A DNA stretch of 64,000 bases from Orientallactaga sibirica (GCA_036365145.1 JAEOAD010000603.1:372001-436000), one strand, 5' to 3'; positions 23,250-34,310 are shown, counted from the stretch's first letter. The notes: generated by a model from the sequence alone, not told the origin. A program made the numbers and translations.

Positions 23250-23632
23250 CCTAAGCAGAATCTATTCTGCTTTTCTTATCAATATCTCTAAGAAGGTTAC
23301 TTAGTTTAAAAATAAAATCTAGTACCCATGAAGAAATGAAACAACAACAAAACAAGAAACTAGTATTTTTATTTAAGCATGCCTTGAAATAGTCCCACCT
23401 TTTAAAGATGCTTCTGTGTGAAATCTTAGCAAAGACTAAAGGAATACATAAAAATATGCAATTCTTACATGGAATAACAGGAGACAAAATGGAGAAAATA
23501 ATAGAATTAAACAATTTGTTAAACTGAGGCATATCATGTTTTGCATGTTTCTTCTTTTTCTTTTTTATTTTTTTGTAGAGGACACTTTAAAAAGTTTCAA
23601 AGCTTTCTTTCATCTTAAAAATCATTTAACCA

Positions 23633-23765
23633 ATTAGGTGTGGTGGCTCATGCCTCAATCCCAGACCTCATGAGACAAAGGTAGGTGGATCACAGTGAGT
23701 TCAAGACCAGCCTGGGCTACAGAGTGAGTTCCTGGTCAGACAGGCAGTGAGACCCCACTTCAAAA
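23633..23765 (+). mobile_element. B1-type SINE
   Basis: 'taggtgtggtggctcatgcc', 'cacagtgagttcaagaccag', 'cctgggctacagagtgagtt', 'gcagtgagaccccacttca'. Its tail turned into the tetranucleotide repeat that follows. Confidence 0.85.
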
Positions 23766-23820
23766 TGAATGAATGAATGAATGAATGAATGAATGAATAA
23801 ATAAATAAATAAATAAATAT
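23766..23820. repeat. (GAAT)n(AAAT)n microsatellite
   Basis: Eight or more GAAT units followed by AAAT units, grown from the B1 A tail. Confidence 0.95.
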
Positions 23821-23824
23821 TTAA

Positions 23825-24147
23825 TTGGACTTGGGAAATGGCTTAGTTGACAAGGTGCTTGCTGTGCAAGCATGAGGACCTGAAATCAAATCCACAACAC
23901 CCAATCCTGGGCTTGGTGGTATTTCTGTAATCCCCTTGCTAAAGAGGCAGATATGGGACCTCTTAGTTTAATGGCTAAATATTCAAGCTGATCAATAAGG
24001 TCCAGGTTCAGTGATAGAGACTTTGTCTCAGAAAATCAGATGGAGAGTGGTTGAGTAGACACCTGACTTGGCCTCTGTCCTCCATACCCAAGAGCATCTA
24101 AAAGTGCCCAAACACATGCACCAAATACACATACACATGCAAAAAAT
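23825..24147 (+). repeat. B4-like composite SINE
   Basis: A tRNA-like head ('acttgggaaatggcttagtt', 'gtgcttgctgtgcaagcatg'), a B1-like middle ('gggcttggtggtatttctgt') and the B4-type end ('ggtccaggttcagtgataga', 'gactttgtctcagaaaatca', 'cctctgtcctccatac'), finishing in ACACATAC. Confidence 0.65.
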
Positions 24148-25010
24148 ATTAGTTGTTGTCTTTTACTGCAGCTTATCCCTGTAAATGTCTTTGTAAAAAG
24201 GTACAACCAGTTTCCTGTTTTCATTTATCTACTTTAATTAAAAGTGATAGATGAAATCGTGTGCTTCAGTGGAACATATTCAATGCACCTGTGATTTTCT
24301 GACATGACACTAACTTTACAAATGTTTCTTGATGAATCATTCTACTTGGCTAAGCCTTGGTTTATTGAAAGGCAGACAGGATGAAGAAATGAATTCCTAG
24401 AGAACAATGTGAAAATTTTCCTTCACATCTTCTTTTGGCAATTGTAAAACAGGATGTGAGCATTACATAATCTCCAAACAGCAGTACTTCCCTCCCTGGA
24501 GCACAAGTGTGAAGCAGACAGAAGCTCTACCTCTTCTCAAAGAAGGCTTCTTTTAAACAATAATTTTCTTTTTAAGGGGTTATTGGCTTTAGTTACAAAT
24601 TAAAGTTTAAGTAAGATTGCTCAGGTGTATGATAATTAAAAGATTACAAGAGATTTTAGAAAAGGCCAGGTGAATGAAATGTGGAAAGAAATAAGTTATT
24701 TAAAAGTAATCATGCTAGTAGACTTTATAGGATGATTACTTAGTCAATGCCAACTAAAAAAAATATTGTTCACACATCCATGGGGTTTTCAATCTGTATA
24801 GATTTTAGGACAAAGTCATATACATATATTTTAATACTGACACATTCTTCAGAGTCCTTTCAATTATCTTTGAATATAAGCTACTTCTGGAATACATAGG
24901 TATATCTTTTCTCCTGTCTACTGTCTCTTTGCTTTGTTAGCTGAGATGAATTTCAAGAGTGTTCTCTCAAACCATGTCTGGTGTCTTTGTGAGACCCTTT
25001 CTCAAAATAA
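24148..25010. other. Intergenic DNA, nothing recognised
   Basis: No repeat family or coding signal. Confidence 0.35.
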
Positions 25011-25090
25011 AAGGACTTGGAATGTAGCTCAGAGCCAGACTACTTGCTTAGCTTACAGGAAGACCTAGGTTCAACCTCACTCCTGGGGGC
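25011..25090 (+). mobile_element. ID-like SINE, possibly fused to a B1 end
   Basis: 'ttggaatgtagctcagagcc' and 'gacctaggttcaacctcact' form an ID body. It is preceded by 'tgagaccctttctcaaaata', which looks like a B1 3' end, so this may be a B1-dID dimer. Confidence 0.5.
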
Positions 25091-26394
25091 GGAGAAAGTT
25101 TGTTCTCAGAAAATGTTGATATCCCATGAACCTTTAACATTGCAATGTCCTAAGGGTCAATTCTCCCACCACTTTGAAAAAGTAAAATAAAGAGAATTTC
25201 TAAACCAAGAAAAGCTTCATGGATTTTTTTTGGGAATGACAAGATTTTTGAGCTTTCACATAAAATTGGATTTGATGATTAAACACACTTAGATCACATT
25301 TATAAAACCATAGGCACAGAAAGTTTCAGCCTCCAGAAATATCTTCCTCAGACATCTGGGAAAAAATGCAAAATGTGCTTTATCTTACAGTCAAAGTTTC
25401 CAATGAGAGAAGCCAAAGGTAATCATTCCTATTTGTTCCCAAAATAGGAAAACAAAAGTTCATGTCTAGAATTATTTGTTGAATTAAGAAAGTTTACACA
25501 GCTTGTCAGATCTCAGCTCTTGGGACTTGGGTTGTTGTTCTCTTTCATGTCGTTTTGCCTCACTTGTCCTCCTGTGGAGTACTGCCCCAAGTGTAAACTG
25601 CTTTATGACATGTAGGCTTACTGTGTTGCTCTTTGTTTAAACCAAGAAATTAGCTCAAGTGCTAAAACTTCAATACCCAAATGTTTGCCAGAGCTAAAGC
25701 ACTATGTTAAAAAAATGGGAAATAAAGGGAGCAAACTGAAAACAGAGCTTCCTGTTCATTCTTGCCTGGCCTTCCACTTGCAAAGTACAGAGGGCTTAAT
25801 GAGTTAGAACAATAATTGAATCTTGGAAGGACTCTAACACTGAGCTTCAGAATATGACTCACATACCCTTAAGCAAAATTTTAGAAAGTTGGGTTCTTGA
25901 AAATGTGATAACTTGTATTCCTCATATTTCCATATAGACCTCAAAAGCTTGTTTGTTGGGGTCATCTAGACATAATATGCAGCTACTAATGAAAGCCTGA
26001 CTTCAGGGTAGTCCTCTCAAAGGACAGTAATGGGTTATGGGAGATGAATGTGATTATAGTATACAATATACATGCATAAAGATGTCTTAATAAAACCATT
26101 ATGTATAATCTATGCTAAAAACTATTTGAAAAAAATAATTTTCTTATATGAGTGTGTTATTCATTCTGTCCCCCAGAGAGATCACAACACAGGTTGCAGT
26201 AAGCAATGAAAAGTTGTGGATATCCCACCAATCTGATCAAGCCTGCTGATCCACGGGACAATAATGGATTACCCAGGGAGTGATGCATAGGACCTAGACA
26301 CTCTAGGCAGGAAGCTCTCCTTTTCCATTGTTAGATGCCTCATGCTTACTTGCACTCAGCTAAGCTCCAGGACTTCCTGTTTATTAGAATAAGA
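25091..26394. other. Intergenic DNA, nothing recognised
   Basis: About 1.3 kb without repeat or coding evidence. Confidence 0.35.
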
Positions 26395-26490
26395 AGAGGA
26401 ATAGGTCTTTAGGAGACCTAGATGTTGTCCTAGCTCTGCAAGTCTTTCCTGGCTATGTAGGTTTGGACAGTACACTGACCCTTTCTTTCT
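26395..26490 (+). repeat. MIR fragment cut by a B1
   Basis: 'ggagacctagatgttgtcct', 'agctctgcaagtctttcctg', 'gctatgtaggtttggacagt' resemble the MIR core. The match stops where the B1 at 26497 begins. Confidence 0.5.
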
Positions 26491-26496
26491 TCTGAT

Positions 26497-26649
26497 TTTT
26501 TTTTCTCAGGTAGGGTCTCACTCTGGCCCAGAATTAACTCTGACCTAGAATTAACTATGTAGTCTCAGGGTGGCCTCGAACTCACTGTGATCCTCCTACC
26601 TCTGCCTCCCGAGTGCTGGGATTAAAGGCGTGAGCCACCACGCCCGGCT
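26497..26649 (-). mobile_element. B1-type SINE, young-looking
   Basis: Very close to the other intact B1 copies: 'cagggtggcctcgaactcac' and 'ccgagtgctgggattaaagg', with CpGs kept ('cccgagtgc', 'cacgcccggc'). The flanks share 'tctgattttt'. A short internal repeat ('agaattaactctgacct' then 'agaattaactatgtag') disturbs the left monomer. Confidence 0.88.
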
Positions 26650-26712
26650 CTGATTTTTCTTTTTCAGTGCAATGCACTGAGGATTGATTCAGTTATATTT
26701 ACAATATTGCTA

Positions 26713-27184
26713 TGTCGGGCACAGTTAAGGACCCTGAGCCTCTGGAAGTTTAAACAGGCCTGAGCTGTCAGGAATGACCAAGGGCCCCAGGCCACAGGAG
26801 GTTGCAGCAGGCCTAGACCCTGATAATTTTGCCTTGAGACCAACAGGAGTGGGGCCACTCGGTCCCTTCAGCCTAGGGCACCTGGACATCCTGATAAGAG
26901 GTTTCAGTTTCCCCTTGGCCATGTGACCTTTTCCCACTCACCCAGAAGGTCCCTATATGTTAATGAGGTATTAGCCAGCAGCCTTCACACAGCAATCCCC
27001 CTGTGACCCATACCCCATACCTTCTCCCGCCCATTCCCCCAACAAATAAATAGGCTGTCCTCTGACCAGTCTCCCATGTGTTTCTTTCTGTCACACTCAT
27101 GGCCACTCAAGACCCTGCTCTGCAGTTGCCTGGATGCCTCTGGGAAACTGAGGAGCAGCGGCCTGGGGGCAGCCAGGAACCACA
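26713..27184 (+). mobile_element. Solo LTR, ERVK-like by 6-bp duplication
   Basis: A GC-richer block bounded by TGTCGGGCAC and CAGGAACCACA (TG...CA). The six-base flanks TTGCTA and TTGCTC differ at one position. Inside are a TATA-like 'ccctatatgttaatg' (near 26952) and a polyadenylation region 'caaataaataggctgtcc' (near 27042), placed as expected for U3-R-U5. No internal retroviral region is adjacent. The ERVK assignment rests only on flank length and layout; I do not recognise the subfamily. Confidence 0.6.
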
Positions 27185-27243
27185 TTGCTCTAAAGTTACA
27201 ATGTGACAACCACATATATGGGAAAATTAAGATGTATGTTAAA

Positions 27244-27370
27244 TTATGTCAATGTGGTTTTGAGACAAAGCTTCACTACATATCCCATCCTGGCTTCAAA
27301 CTCATAATGATCCTTTTACTTCAGTTTTGCCAGTGCTGGGATTACAGGTGAATGTAACTAGATCTGGCAG
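27244..27370 (-). repeat. Old B1-type SINE
   Basis: 'ttttgagacaaagcttcact', 'tggcttcaaactcataatga' and 'ccagtgctgggattacaggt' are a diverged reverse B1. Confidence 0.6.
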
Positions 27371-27905
27371 GATCATACTGCTTTTTCATAAAATAATACT
27401 TTTAATTCAGGGAAGCCCAGCCTAGCTTCAATGTTTGCCTCTGTACAGGCAAAATAAATGGCTGCCATTGCAAGTTGTATGATATTTACAAATACATAGA
27501 TTTTCATTTACCTAAACTTTTTGTTTCTTAAATTGGTATATGTAGTTGTGGTTGGATAATTTTTTTTCTTTTTGAGTAAGTTAGATTTAATAAAATGTCT
27601 TATAAAACAGTTGGGCAAATTATGAATGACTTAATTCAACATGAAGTATTACCTTTATGTAAAACAAAAGAAACACATTATGTAGAAAAATAACTTTCAT
27701 AACCTTCAGGTGGACTCAAAATCTTCTCAAGAGCTTTCATTGTGATGATATCTGAAAGAAGGAATTTGTCTGACTATAAAAATGAATTTTAAAAGAAAGA
27801 ATTTAGACTAATTTCTGGATTCAGACTTAAGTCTCTAAGTTTATCTTTTTGAGTCACCTATCATTTGCAGTAATTTTTTTTAGTATTCATGAATACTATG
27901 TTTTT
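27371..27905. other. Intergenic DNA, nothing recognised
   Basis: AT-rich, no signal. Confidence 0.35.
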
Positions 27906-28120
27906 TCTCTTCTAATCCATTCTTTTTTATTGACAACTTCTATACTTACATACAAAAAAGTATGATATTTCCCTCCCCGCCCCCCATTCCCCTTTAGAAC
28001 TCCAATCTCCATTCTATCCCCTCCCTCTCTCCATTAGTCTCTCTTTTAATTTGATGTCATTATCTTTTTCTTCTACTATGAGGGTCTTGCGAAGGTATTG
28101 CTAGGCACTCTTTTGCAGTA
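27906..28120 (-). repeat. LINE-1 3' UTR fragment (Lx-like)
   Basis: 'tattgacaacttctatactt', a C-rich 'ccctccccgccccccattcc', 'aactccaatctccattctat' and 'tatgagggtcttgcgaaggt' resemble, from memory, the complement of old rodent L1 3' ends. Confidence 0.4.
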
Positions 28121-28295
28121 ATTTTTTAATCTAAGAAATTAGCATACTGCTTTAGCTATTATAATGTTTTAGTTAATAGTTTTATACATAAAATTTTCCA
28201 AATAAGAATATACACACACTTTTAAATTAGATATTGTCTTTATTGACTATACTTATGGAAGCTATCAGTAAAAGTTAAAAAATTAGATATTGTCT

Positions 28296-28533
28296 GGGAT
28301 GGAGAGATGGCTTAGCAGTTAAGCACTTGCCTGTGAAGCCTAAGGACCCCAGTTCAAGGCTCAATTCCCCAGTACTCATGTGAGCCAGATGCACAAGGTG
28401 GTGCATGCATCTGGAGTTCGTTTGCAGTGGCTGGAGGTCCTGGTGCGCCCGTTCTGTCTCTCTCTCTCCCTCTGCCTCTTTATTTCTCTGTCTGTTGCTA
28501 AGAAATAAATAAAAATAAACAAAATTTTTTTTT
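28296..28533 (+). mobile_element. DIP-type SINE with perfect 16-bp duplication
   Basis: A head 'gggatggagagatggcttag', body 'gcatctggagttcgtttgca' and 'gtggctggaggtcctggtgc', CT-rich run, tail AAATAAATAAAAATAAAC. The duplication AAATTAGATATTGTCT sits at 28280-28295 and 28534-28549. A small internal repeat ('ccagttcaaggctcaattcc') lies near the B box. The same 16-mer occurs a third time at 28224-28239. Confidence 0.93.
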
Positions 28534-28555
28534 AAATTAGATATTGTCTATATAT

Positions 28556-28777
28556 TTATGTTTATTTATTTATTTGCAATCAAAGAGAGACAGAGAGAAA
28601 GAGAGAGAGAAAGAGGGAGAGAGAGAGTGAGTGTGCCAGGGCCTTCAGCATTGCAAATGAACTTGAGATGCATGTGCCACTTTGTGCATCTGGCTTTACA
28701 TGGGCACTGGGGAATTGAACTGGGATCGTTATGATTTGCAGGCAAGCACCTTAGCTACTAAACCCACTCTCCAGCCC
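28556..28777 (-). mobile_element. DIP-type SINE, short variant
   Basis: 'tttatttatttatttgcaat', GA-rich run, 'gccagggccttcagcattgc', 'gcatgtgccactttgtgcat', head 'cccactctccagccc'. It follows within 25 bases of the oppositely oriented DIP at 28296-28533, giving a tail-to-tail inverted pair. Confidence 0.88.
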
Positions 28778-29078
28778 TTGTCTTTTTTTTTAAAAAAAAA
28801 TATTTTTGGTTTCTTTCTAAGATTTGGGTTATGATGATATTCAGGGTTATTTAAATTCTTTGATTTACAATTTAATTCTGGATTATGAAATCCAATTGTG
28901 GTTTGAACATTAGTAGAATCTTCATAATTTGGATTATGTTAGGGGTTATAGAAATTCAAAACTGTAGAATATTTAAATTTAAATGAATTTGTACTATAAT
29001 AATTAAATTCAATTAATCTCAAAAAGAATTTATTCAAATAAATAGAAGACAAATTGATGGCATTGATGCTATTAACAT
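28778..29078. other. Very AT-rich spacer
   Basis: Repeated short words such as 'gggttat' and 'ggattatg' occur, but there is no clear repeat unit. Confidence 0.35.
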
Positions 29079-29090
29079 CAGTTGAGTTCT

Positions 29091-29342
29091 CTTTTTAAAA
29101 TTTTTTTTTATTTGAGAGAGACAGACAGAGAGAGAGAGAGAGAGAATGGGCGTACCAGAGGCCTCTCAGCCACTGTGAATGAAGTCCAGAAGTCCAGGCA
29201 TGTGCACCCCATTTTGGGCAAGTTTGGCATTGCATCCTTGTGTCATGTTCTGTGTCTGGCTAAATGTGGGACCTGGAGAATAGAACGGGCATTCTTAGGC
29301 TTGGCAGGAAGACGCCTTAACTGCTAAGCCATCTCTCCAGCC
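29091..29342 (-). mobile_element. DIP-type SINE, long variant
   Basis: Flanked by CAGTTGAGTTCT at 29079-29090 and 29343-29354. Contains the long-variant block ('agtttggcattgcatccttg', 'tgtcatgttctgtgtctggc') and head 'taagccatctctccagc'. A 10-bp internal repeat ('agtccagaagtccag') is private to this copy. Confidence 0.9.
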
Positions 29343-29354
29343 CAGTTGAGTTCT

Positions 29355-30510
29355 TTTGAGTTTGTGGATCTCAAAACATTTAGTAAGAATACATGACAGT
29401 AGAAACAATAATATTTTGAGTGATCCAATCACAGACATTCCTTTTGTATAAATGTCTGTTATTATCTCACAAACATTGGGAAAAACATTCTAATATTGCA
29501 AAACATTCTACTTTCTAGATACCTTAATCTTTTTTCTGTGCCAAGATACAGAGATATAAATAACTGTCTGGCTTCACTAAATAGTATGAGGCAATTTTTG
29601 CTCAAACTAAGAAAAGTCAAAAATACTTTCTAAGGCAGAAGCAAGGCTATTAATTAAATCACAGTGCAAATTAGAGTGAAAAATTAAAATCATGGTTATT
29701 ACTGGGCACTGTTGGAGGGTCTCTTCCAAGAATTCAAAAGTAAGATTGTGGATTCAAGTTTTACTGCCCAATTAAAGATCAGAGAAGAAATCCCCCTTGT
29801 TAAACACTGCAGCAGAAACCAAATGGCTATTGAAGAATAGTCAGAAAATTGTAGTTTAATTACTTTCATAGGTTTTAACTAATTATTTTAGTTCTATTTT
29901 CATACTTGGCTTCTGTTTAGGTCAATTTAAAAGCAGCAGCCAGGCTACTTTTGCAGTCTTACAATTTCTATCTCAAGACATTTTTATTCGTATGGCAAAT
30001 CAATAAAATGACATTCTGACCTTTTCTATCAGCTTCATGAAACACCTCTCACAGATCTGCTTCCAGGGTGTCAGAAATACCTTTGGGCCAGCATCTGGAC
30101 AGGGTAAGTTCACGGAGTTTGTGAAGAACATGCCATGAAGCTTAGCGTGGGTTAATCTGATGCCCACCCCTTCAAAGATCCATCAGTCAGAGATTTTTGT
30201 AGAACAGACATTTTCTGGGGCTTTGACAAAAATTACAAGTTAAAATGGATAATGTGCCCTAAAATAATAAGATGATGACAAAGAATGAGAAATGTGATTT
30301 TATTTTTCCTTTCCCTCTGGGAAATGCAGGTTTGCCTTTTCTAATAACATATTTTACAATGAAATTTCCTCATAACTAAATTCTACCAAAACTATTTTGA
30401 TAATTTCTAGATGAACTTGATGTATACTGAGATCCGTTAATTATTTATTTAGCATGTGGTAGAATGTTGAATTTGTAGTCATGTTATAAACCTTGTAAGT
30501 AAACTATATT
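29355..30510. other. Intergenic DNA, nothing recognised
   Basis: About 1.15 kb with no repeat family that I can name; GC rises slightly at 30040-30180. Confidence 0.4.
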
Positions 30511-30526
30511 AAAAGTTTGCAAAACA

Positions 30527-30732
30527 GGGCTGGAGAGATGGCTTAGCAGTTAAGGCACATGCCTGTGGAGCCTAAGGACCCAAGTTCGATTCTCCAGGTC
30601 CCATGTAAGCTAGATGCACATGGTGACACATGCATATGGAGTTCGTTTGCAGTGGCTAGAGGCCCTGGGGTGCCCATTCGTGCTCTCTCTCTCCCCCTCT
30701 CTCTGTCTTTAATAAATACATAAAAATTTTTT
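30527..30732 (+). mobile_element. DIP-type SINE with perfect 16-bp duplication
   Basis: AAAAGTTTGCAAAACA flanks it at 30511-30526 and 30733-30748. Head 'gggctggagagatggcttag', B box 'agttcgattctcc', body 'atggagttcgtttgcagtgg', CT-rich run, AATAAATACATAAAAAT tail. Confidence 0.93.
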
Positions 30733-30758
30733 AAAAGTTTGCAAAACATAAAAACTAT

Positions 30759-30802
30759 AGGGCTAGGGAAATGGCTTTGTAGTTAAAGGCACTTGCTTAC
30801 AA
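30759..30802 (+). mobile_element. DIP head fragment
   Basis: Only the first 44 bases or so of a DIP ('gggctagggaaatggctttg', 'ttaaaggcacttgcttac') remain. The loss is at the 3' side, which normal 5' truncation does not explain. The next DIP begins 15 bases later. Confidence 0.7.
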
Positions 30803-30817
30803 AGAAATATACAAAGA

Positions 30818-31027
30818 GAGCTGGAGAGATATCTTAGTGGTTAAGGCATTTGCCAAAGGACCTTGGTTCAATTCCCCAGGACCCACATAAGCCAGATACA
30901 CAAGGGGGCACATACATCTGGAGTTCGTTTGCAGTGGCTGGAGGCCCTGGCACACCCATTCTCTTTGTCTCTCTCTATATGTACCTGACTCTCTCAGCTG
31001 GTAAATAAATAAATAAAAATATTTTAA
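30818..31027 (+). mobile_element. DIP-type SINE inserted at the edge of a DIP fragment
   Basis: Head 'gagctggagagatatcttag', body 'acatctggagttcgtttgca', tail AAATAAATAAATAAAAAT. The flanks AAAGAAATATACAAAGA (30801-30817) and AAAGAAATACACAAAGA (31028-31044) are a 17-bp duplication with one mismatch. Confidence 0.9.
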
Positions 31028-31225
31028 AAAGAAATACACAAAGAAGTAAATATAAATTTCCTATAATACCACTACCTGTAAGTACTCTGTGCTTTTTTTT
31101 TAACTTGCTTTTCTCTTATGACTAATTTCACACTTAATGGTTCCCAGCACTATGTTTTTCTTTTTGTTCAGTTGGAGATGCACTGAAGTTAGGGAGAGAA
31201 CTAATGCATTAGAACTACTCATTCA

Positions 31226-31565
31226 GGGCTGGGGTGATGTCTCAGTGTGTGAAGCATTCAAACATGAAGCCCTGAGTTTGGATTCTGAGAACCCATGGAA
31301 AATCATCAGATATAGTGGTGTGCCTGCAATCCCAGTGCTGGGGAGGCTGAGACAAAAATTTTCTGGAATTCACTGGCTAGGTAGTCTAGCTGAGCTGGTG
31401 AGCATCAGGTTCAGGGAGAGATCCTGTCTCAAGGAGGAAAGTGGTGAACAATTGAGGAAAACTCCTCCACTGGCCTCTCCATGTACACACACACACACAC
31501 ATGAACACTATAATACATACATACACATGAACACACACATGCACACTACAACACATACACACCAA
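31226..31565 (+). repeat. B4-like composite SINE with CA-rich tail
   Basis: 'cagggctggggtgatgtctc', B1-like 'gtgcctgcaatcccagtgct' and 'ggggaggctgagacaaaaat', then 'catcaggttcagggagagat', 'cctgtctcaaggaggaaag', and ACACAC/ATACAC repeats from about 31485. A 162-codon frame runs through it (31137-31625) but is repeat-derived. Confidence 0.7.
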
Positions 31566-32289
31566 AAAAGAATAAGAAAAGCAATAATAATTAATAGTTG
31601 TTTAGTTACAAAACTTCCAGAATAAACAGCTCTGAAACCATCTAGAACCTGCTTTGGGATAGATTTATAAGGCACAAATAATAGATGAAGAATGGAAATT
31701 TTCAGATTAATAGATCTTGCATCTCATTTCCTTTGTAAGTTGTTGGTATTAACCTCCACGATCAGATGGAGGAATTTTTTTTTTTCCTATTAAGATAGCT
31801 TTTGGGTTTGCATGAATTTTCTCTTTCTGAATATGTTTCTTTAATTAATAAGCAGGTCATAACTCAAGAGTCCCTTTCCTAAAGGGGCCTAATGACTTTT
31901 ACTTCTAATTTCTCTTTTATGGTATTGTCAGGATTGATAAGAGGAAATAGTGGTTAGAAGCATCAGCAGGTCGCCACATCCTCCACCCTTTGCTTTCTGC
32001 AAGCATCTGTAAACCAGAGAAGGGAGTTGGTATCTGTCAGTGCAGCTTGATGCACCATAGAGACCATTACTGGCTTATTGCTAAACATGCTTGCAAAGGG
32101 ATTTCAATAATTTAGGTGAGAAATAACTCCAAACTCATTGAATGATTATTACCTTTACCTTATAATCTTATAAATATAGAATAATTTTCTAAGTGTTTCT
32201 TAAATTATCGTCATTTTAAAATTAATTTATACTTAAATTTTTAGGTAAATTGATCCTAAGGTGGGAAAAGCAAAAATAAATATAAAGTC
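31566..32289. other. Intergenic DNA, nothing recognised
   Basis: No signal beyond simple AT richness. Confidence 0.35.
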
Positions 32290-32760
32290 TTTTCAAATTG
32301 TCACAGTCCCTTCTTACAATGACCAGGGCCTTTCCATCTTCTGACAAATCAGATCTAAATTCCTGGCTTTCAAGCCTTTCCAAACGTGACCTCTTCTTTC
32401 TTTCATAAACATTTTCTGTCTTCTTCAAATTCACATTTGCTGCCAGTGTCAGTCTGGTCTTCCCATTGGTTCTGTTTGCAGAGCATATCTATTTTTCACA
32501 TTTTAATTTTGCTTATACTCAATATTATACTGATTCTGCACTTCAAGATTCTCTTAATTTTTTATGTGAAGATTCAAATATACTTGTGCATATACTTCCA
32601 CATTTCCCTTCCCAACTTATTGCATTTCTCTCCTCTCCTTCTCTCATCTGTATAACTATGTATAGTTCCTAAAAGTAGCTTGAATATTTTCTCTCCTTAT
32701 AGATAATTTAAATTGAAGGTTTCTTAAGGAACCTCTTTTTGAATAATGTAAGAACTAGAA
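32290..32760 (+). repeat. Possible L2 LINE 3' remnant
   Basis: A C/T-rich sequence ('gggcctttccatcttctgac', 'tttcaagcctttccaaacgt', 'ctcctctccttctctcatct') has the flavour of an L2 3' end. It is too diverged to be sure. Confidence 0.3.
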
Positions 32761-32829
32761 ATTCATCAGTTCTCTGCATAGGATGAGGACTGAGACCAAG
32801 AAAGAGGAAATGGATAGAGACCAGTGGCC

Positions 32830-33010
32830 AGATAGCACAATGGCTAAGAAGATAGTCAGCCTGTGGCTTCAGATAATTCTGGGCTGGAATCTTGGTTGCC
32901 TCATCTGTAAGATGGGTTCAGAGAGTCCCTAAAATTAGAGCTGGGTGACAGTATGAGCTATCTCTCAGTGCTTACCATATATTATTGGCATATATGAGAC
33001 AAAAGGAAAG
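32830..33010 (+). repeat. MIR SINE
   Basis: 'gatagcacaatggctaagaa', 'cttggttgcctcatctgtaa', 'gatgggttcagagagtccct' and 'gtgcttaccatatattattg' follow the MIR order with internal deletions. Confidence 0.5.
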
Positions 33011-33066
33011 AATGAACTTCAGCTTTATAAAACAGATGGGCTGTCAATAATATAGACATGCACTGA

Positions 33067-33480
33067 CAGGGTACCAGTTTCCTGTTGTCACTATAACATG
33101 TGATAGGTATAACCCAAAATTTGGGGTCTTAAAACAATTTTTTTTTCTCTCATAGTTCTGAAGGTCAGGAATCTAAAACAAGTTCAGAGCTAAATTCAGT
33201 ACCAGCAGGGCTATTTCATTCCTGGAGGCTCTGGGAAAATCTGTTCCCTTTCTCTTACTGGTATAATTTTGTTGTTGATGGCTCTATCACACCAATCTTT
33301 GTTATTTGGTTTTCTCCTCCCTCCTCACCTTTTTCTTGTTTCTCTCTTATAAGGGTTCCTTTTAATACCATTGAGCCTACTTCAACAATCTAGGGTGATT
33401 TTTATAAGATGGTTTCTTGACTTAATCACATCTACAGTCTCTTGCCATAGGCCACAGATTTCAGGGTTTAGGTAGGTGTT
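33067..33480 (-). repeat. Ancient MaLR LTR (MLT1-like)
   Basis: The plus strand reads as a reversed MLT/MST-type LTR: 'cagtttcctgttgtcactat', 'ggtcttaaaacaa', 'tctcatagttctgaaggtca', 'ctcttataagggttcctttt', 'cttgacttaatcacatctac'. Many changes fit an age before the rodent radiation. Subfamily not resolved. Confidence 0.6.
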
Positions 33481-33494
33481 AGGCATCATTTGCT

Positions 33495-33517
33495 TGCTCT
33501 CTCTCTCTCTCTCTCTA

Positions 33518-33549
<32 letters not shown>
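33495..33549. repeat. (CT)n(GT)n compound microsatellite
   Basis: CT units to about 33517, then GT units 33520-33549. Confidence 0.95.
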
Positions 33550-33552
<3 letters not shown>

Positions 33553-33922
33553 CCTTATTCAACCTTCCACAGACCACCTGGGATTTTTGGTGAAAAGGGC
33601 ATCCATGTTTTAAATGCAGTAGAAAGCCAGTAGGTAACTTGCTCTTTACTCATGCAATACTGCTGGGGTTTATATAAAGTGTTGGCTAGTCAGTTTTCAC
33701 TAGCAAAGTGAACTCCTATCCCAACTATTTATCACATGTAAGTGAAAGGGTGATATGTAGTCTTCTAGGAAGTATATTTTTGTGTGAAACATTTTTACCT
33801 ATCATTCTTTCTTTTAGGAGTTTCACTGTTGAAAGTCACCATGTTTCTCTAAATGGCACCTCTCACAGATTCAGATATTGTGTGTGTTCTGGGGATAAAG
33901 AACTGTCTTTTTGAAAAATTAT

Positions 33923-34136
33923 TTTTATTTTTATTTATTTATTTGAGAAAGAGGCAGAGAGAGAGAGAGAGAAGGAGAGAGAGAGAATGGGTGCATCAGG
34001 GCTTGCAGCAGTTGCAAATGAACTCCAGATGCATGCACCACCTTGTGTATCTGGCTTACATTGGTGCTGTAGAATCGAACCTAGGTCCTTTGGCTTTGCA
34101 GGAAAATGCCTTTACTACTAAGCCATTTCTCTAACC
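33923..34136 (-). mobile_element. DIP-type SINE, short variant
   Basis: Tail 'tttatttatttatttgagaa', GA-rich run, 'gcaaatgaactccagatgca', 'caccaccttgtgtatctggc', head 'taagccatttctctaaccc'. The head is more mutated than in other copies. Confidence 0.87.
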
Positions 34137-34169
34137 CACTAGCCATCTTTTTTGAACAACTAATAAGTT

Positions 34170-34310
34170 CTGGTCAATTGTCAAAATTATCTTTTTAAGT
34201 CTTCTCTTCATTGCTTGAAGTAGATTTTTCTATTGTAAAACCTGAAACCCAAAGTACCACAGCAAACAAATGAGAGTTCATGATTTGAATCTGTGTTGTA
34301 TCTGGTGGCA
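34170..34310 (-). repeat. MIR fragment, diverged
   Basis: 'tgaaacccaaagtaccacag' and 'catgatttgaatctgtgttg' resemble reversed MIR core. Confidence 0.4.

Noticed and set aside
31137..31625. 162-codon frame as a coding exon
   Set aside because: It runs through a B4-like SINE and its CA-rich tail.
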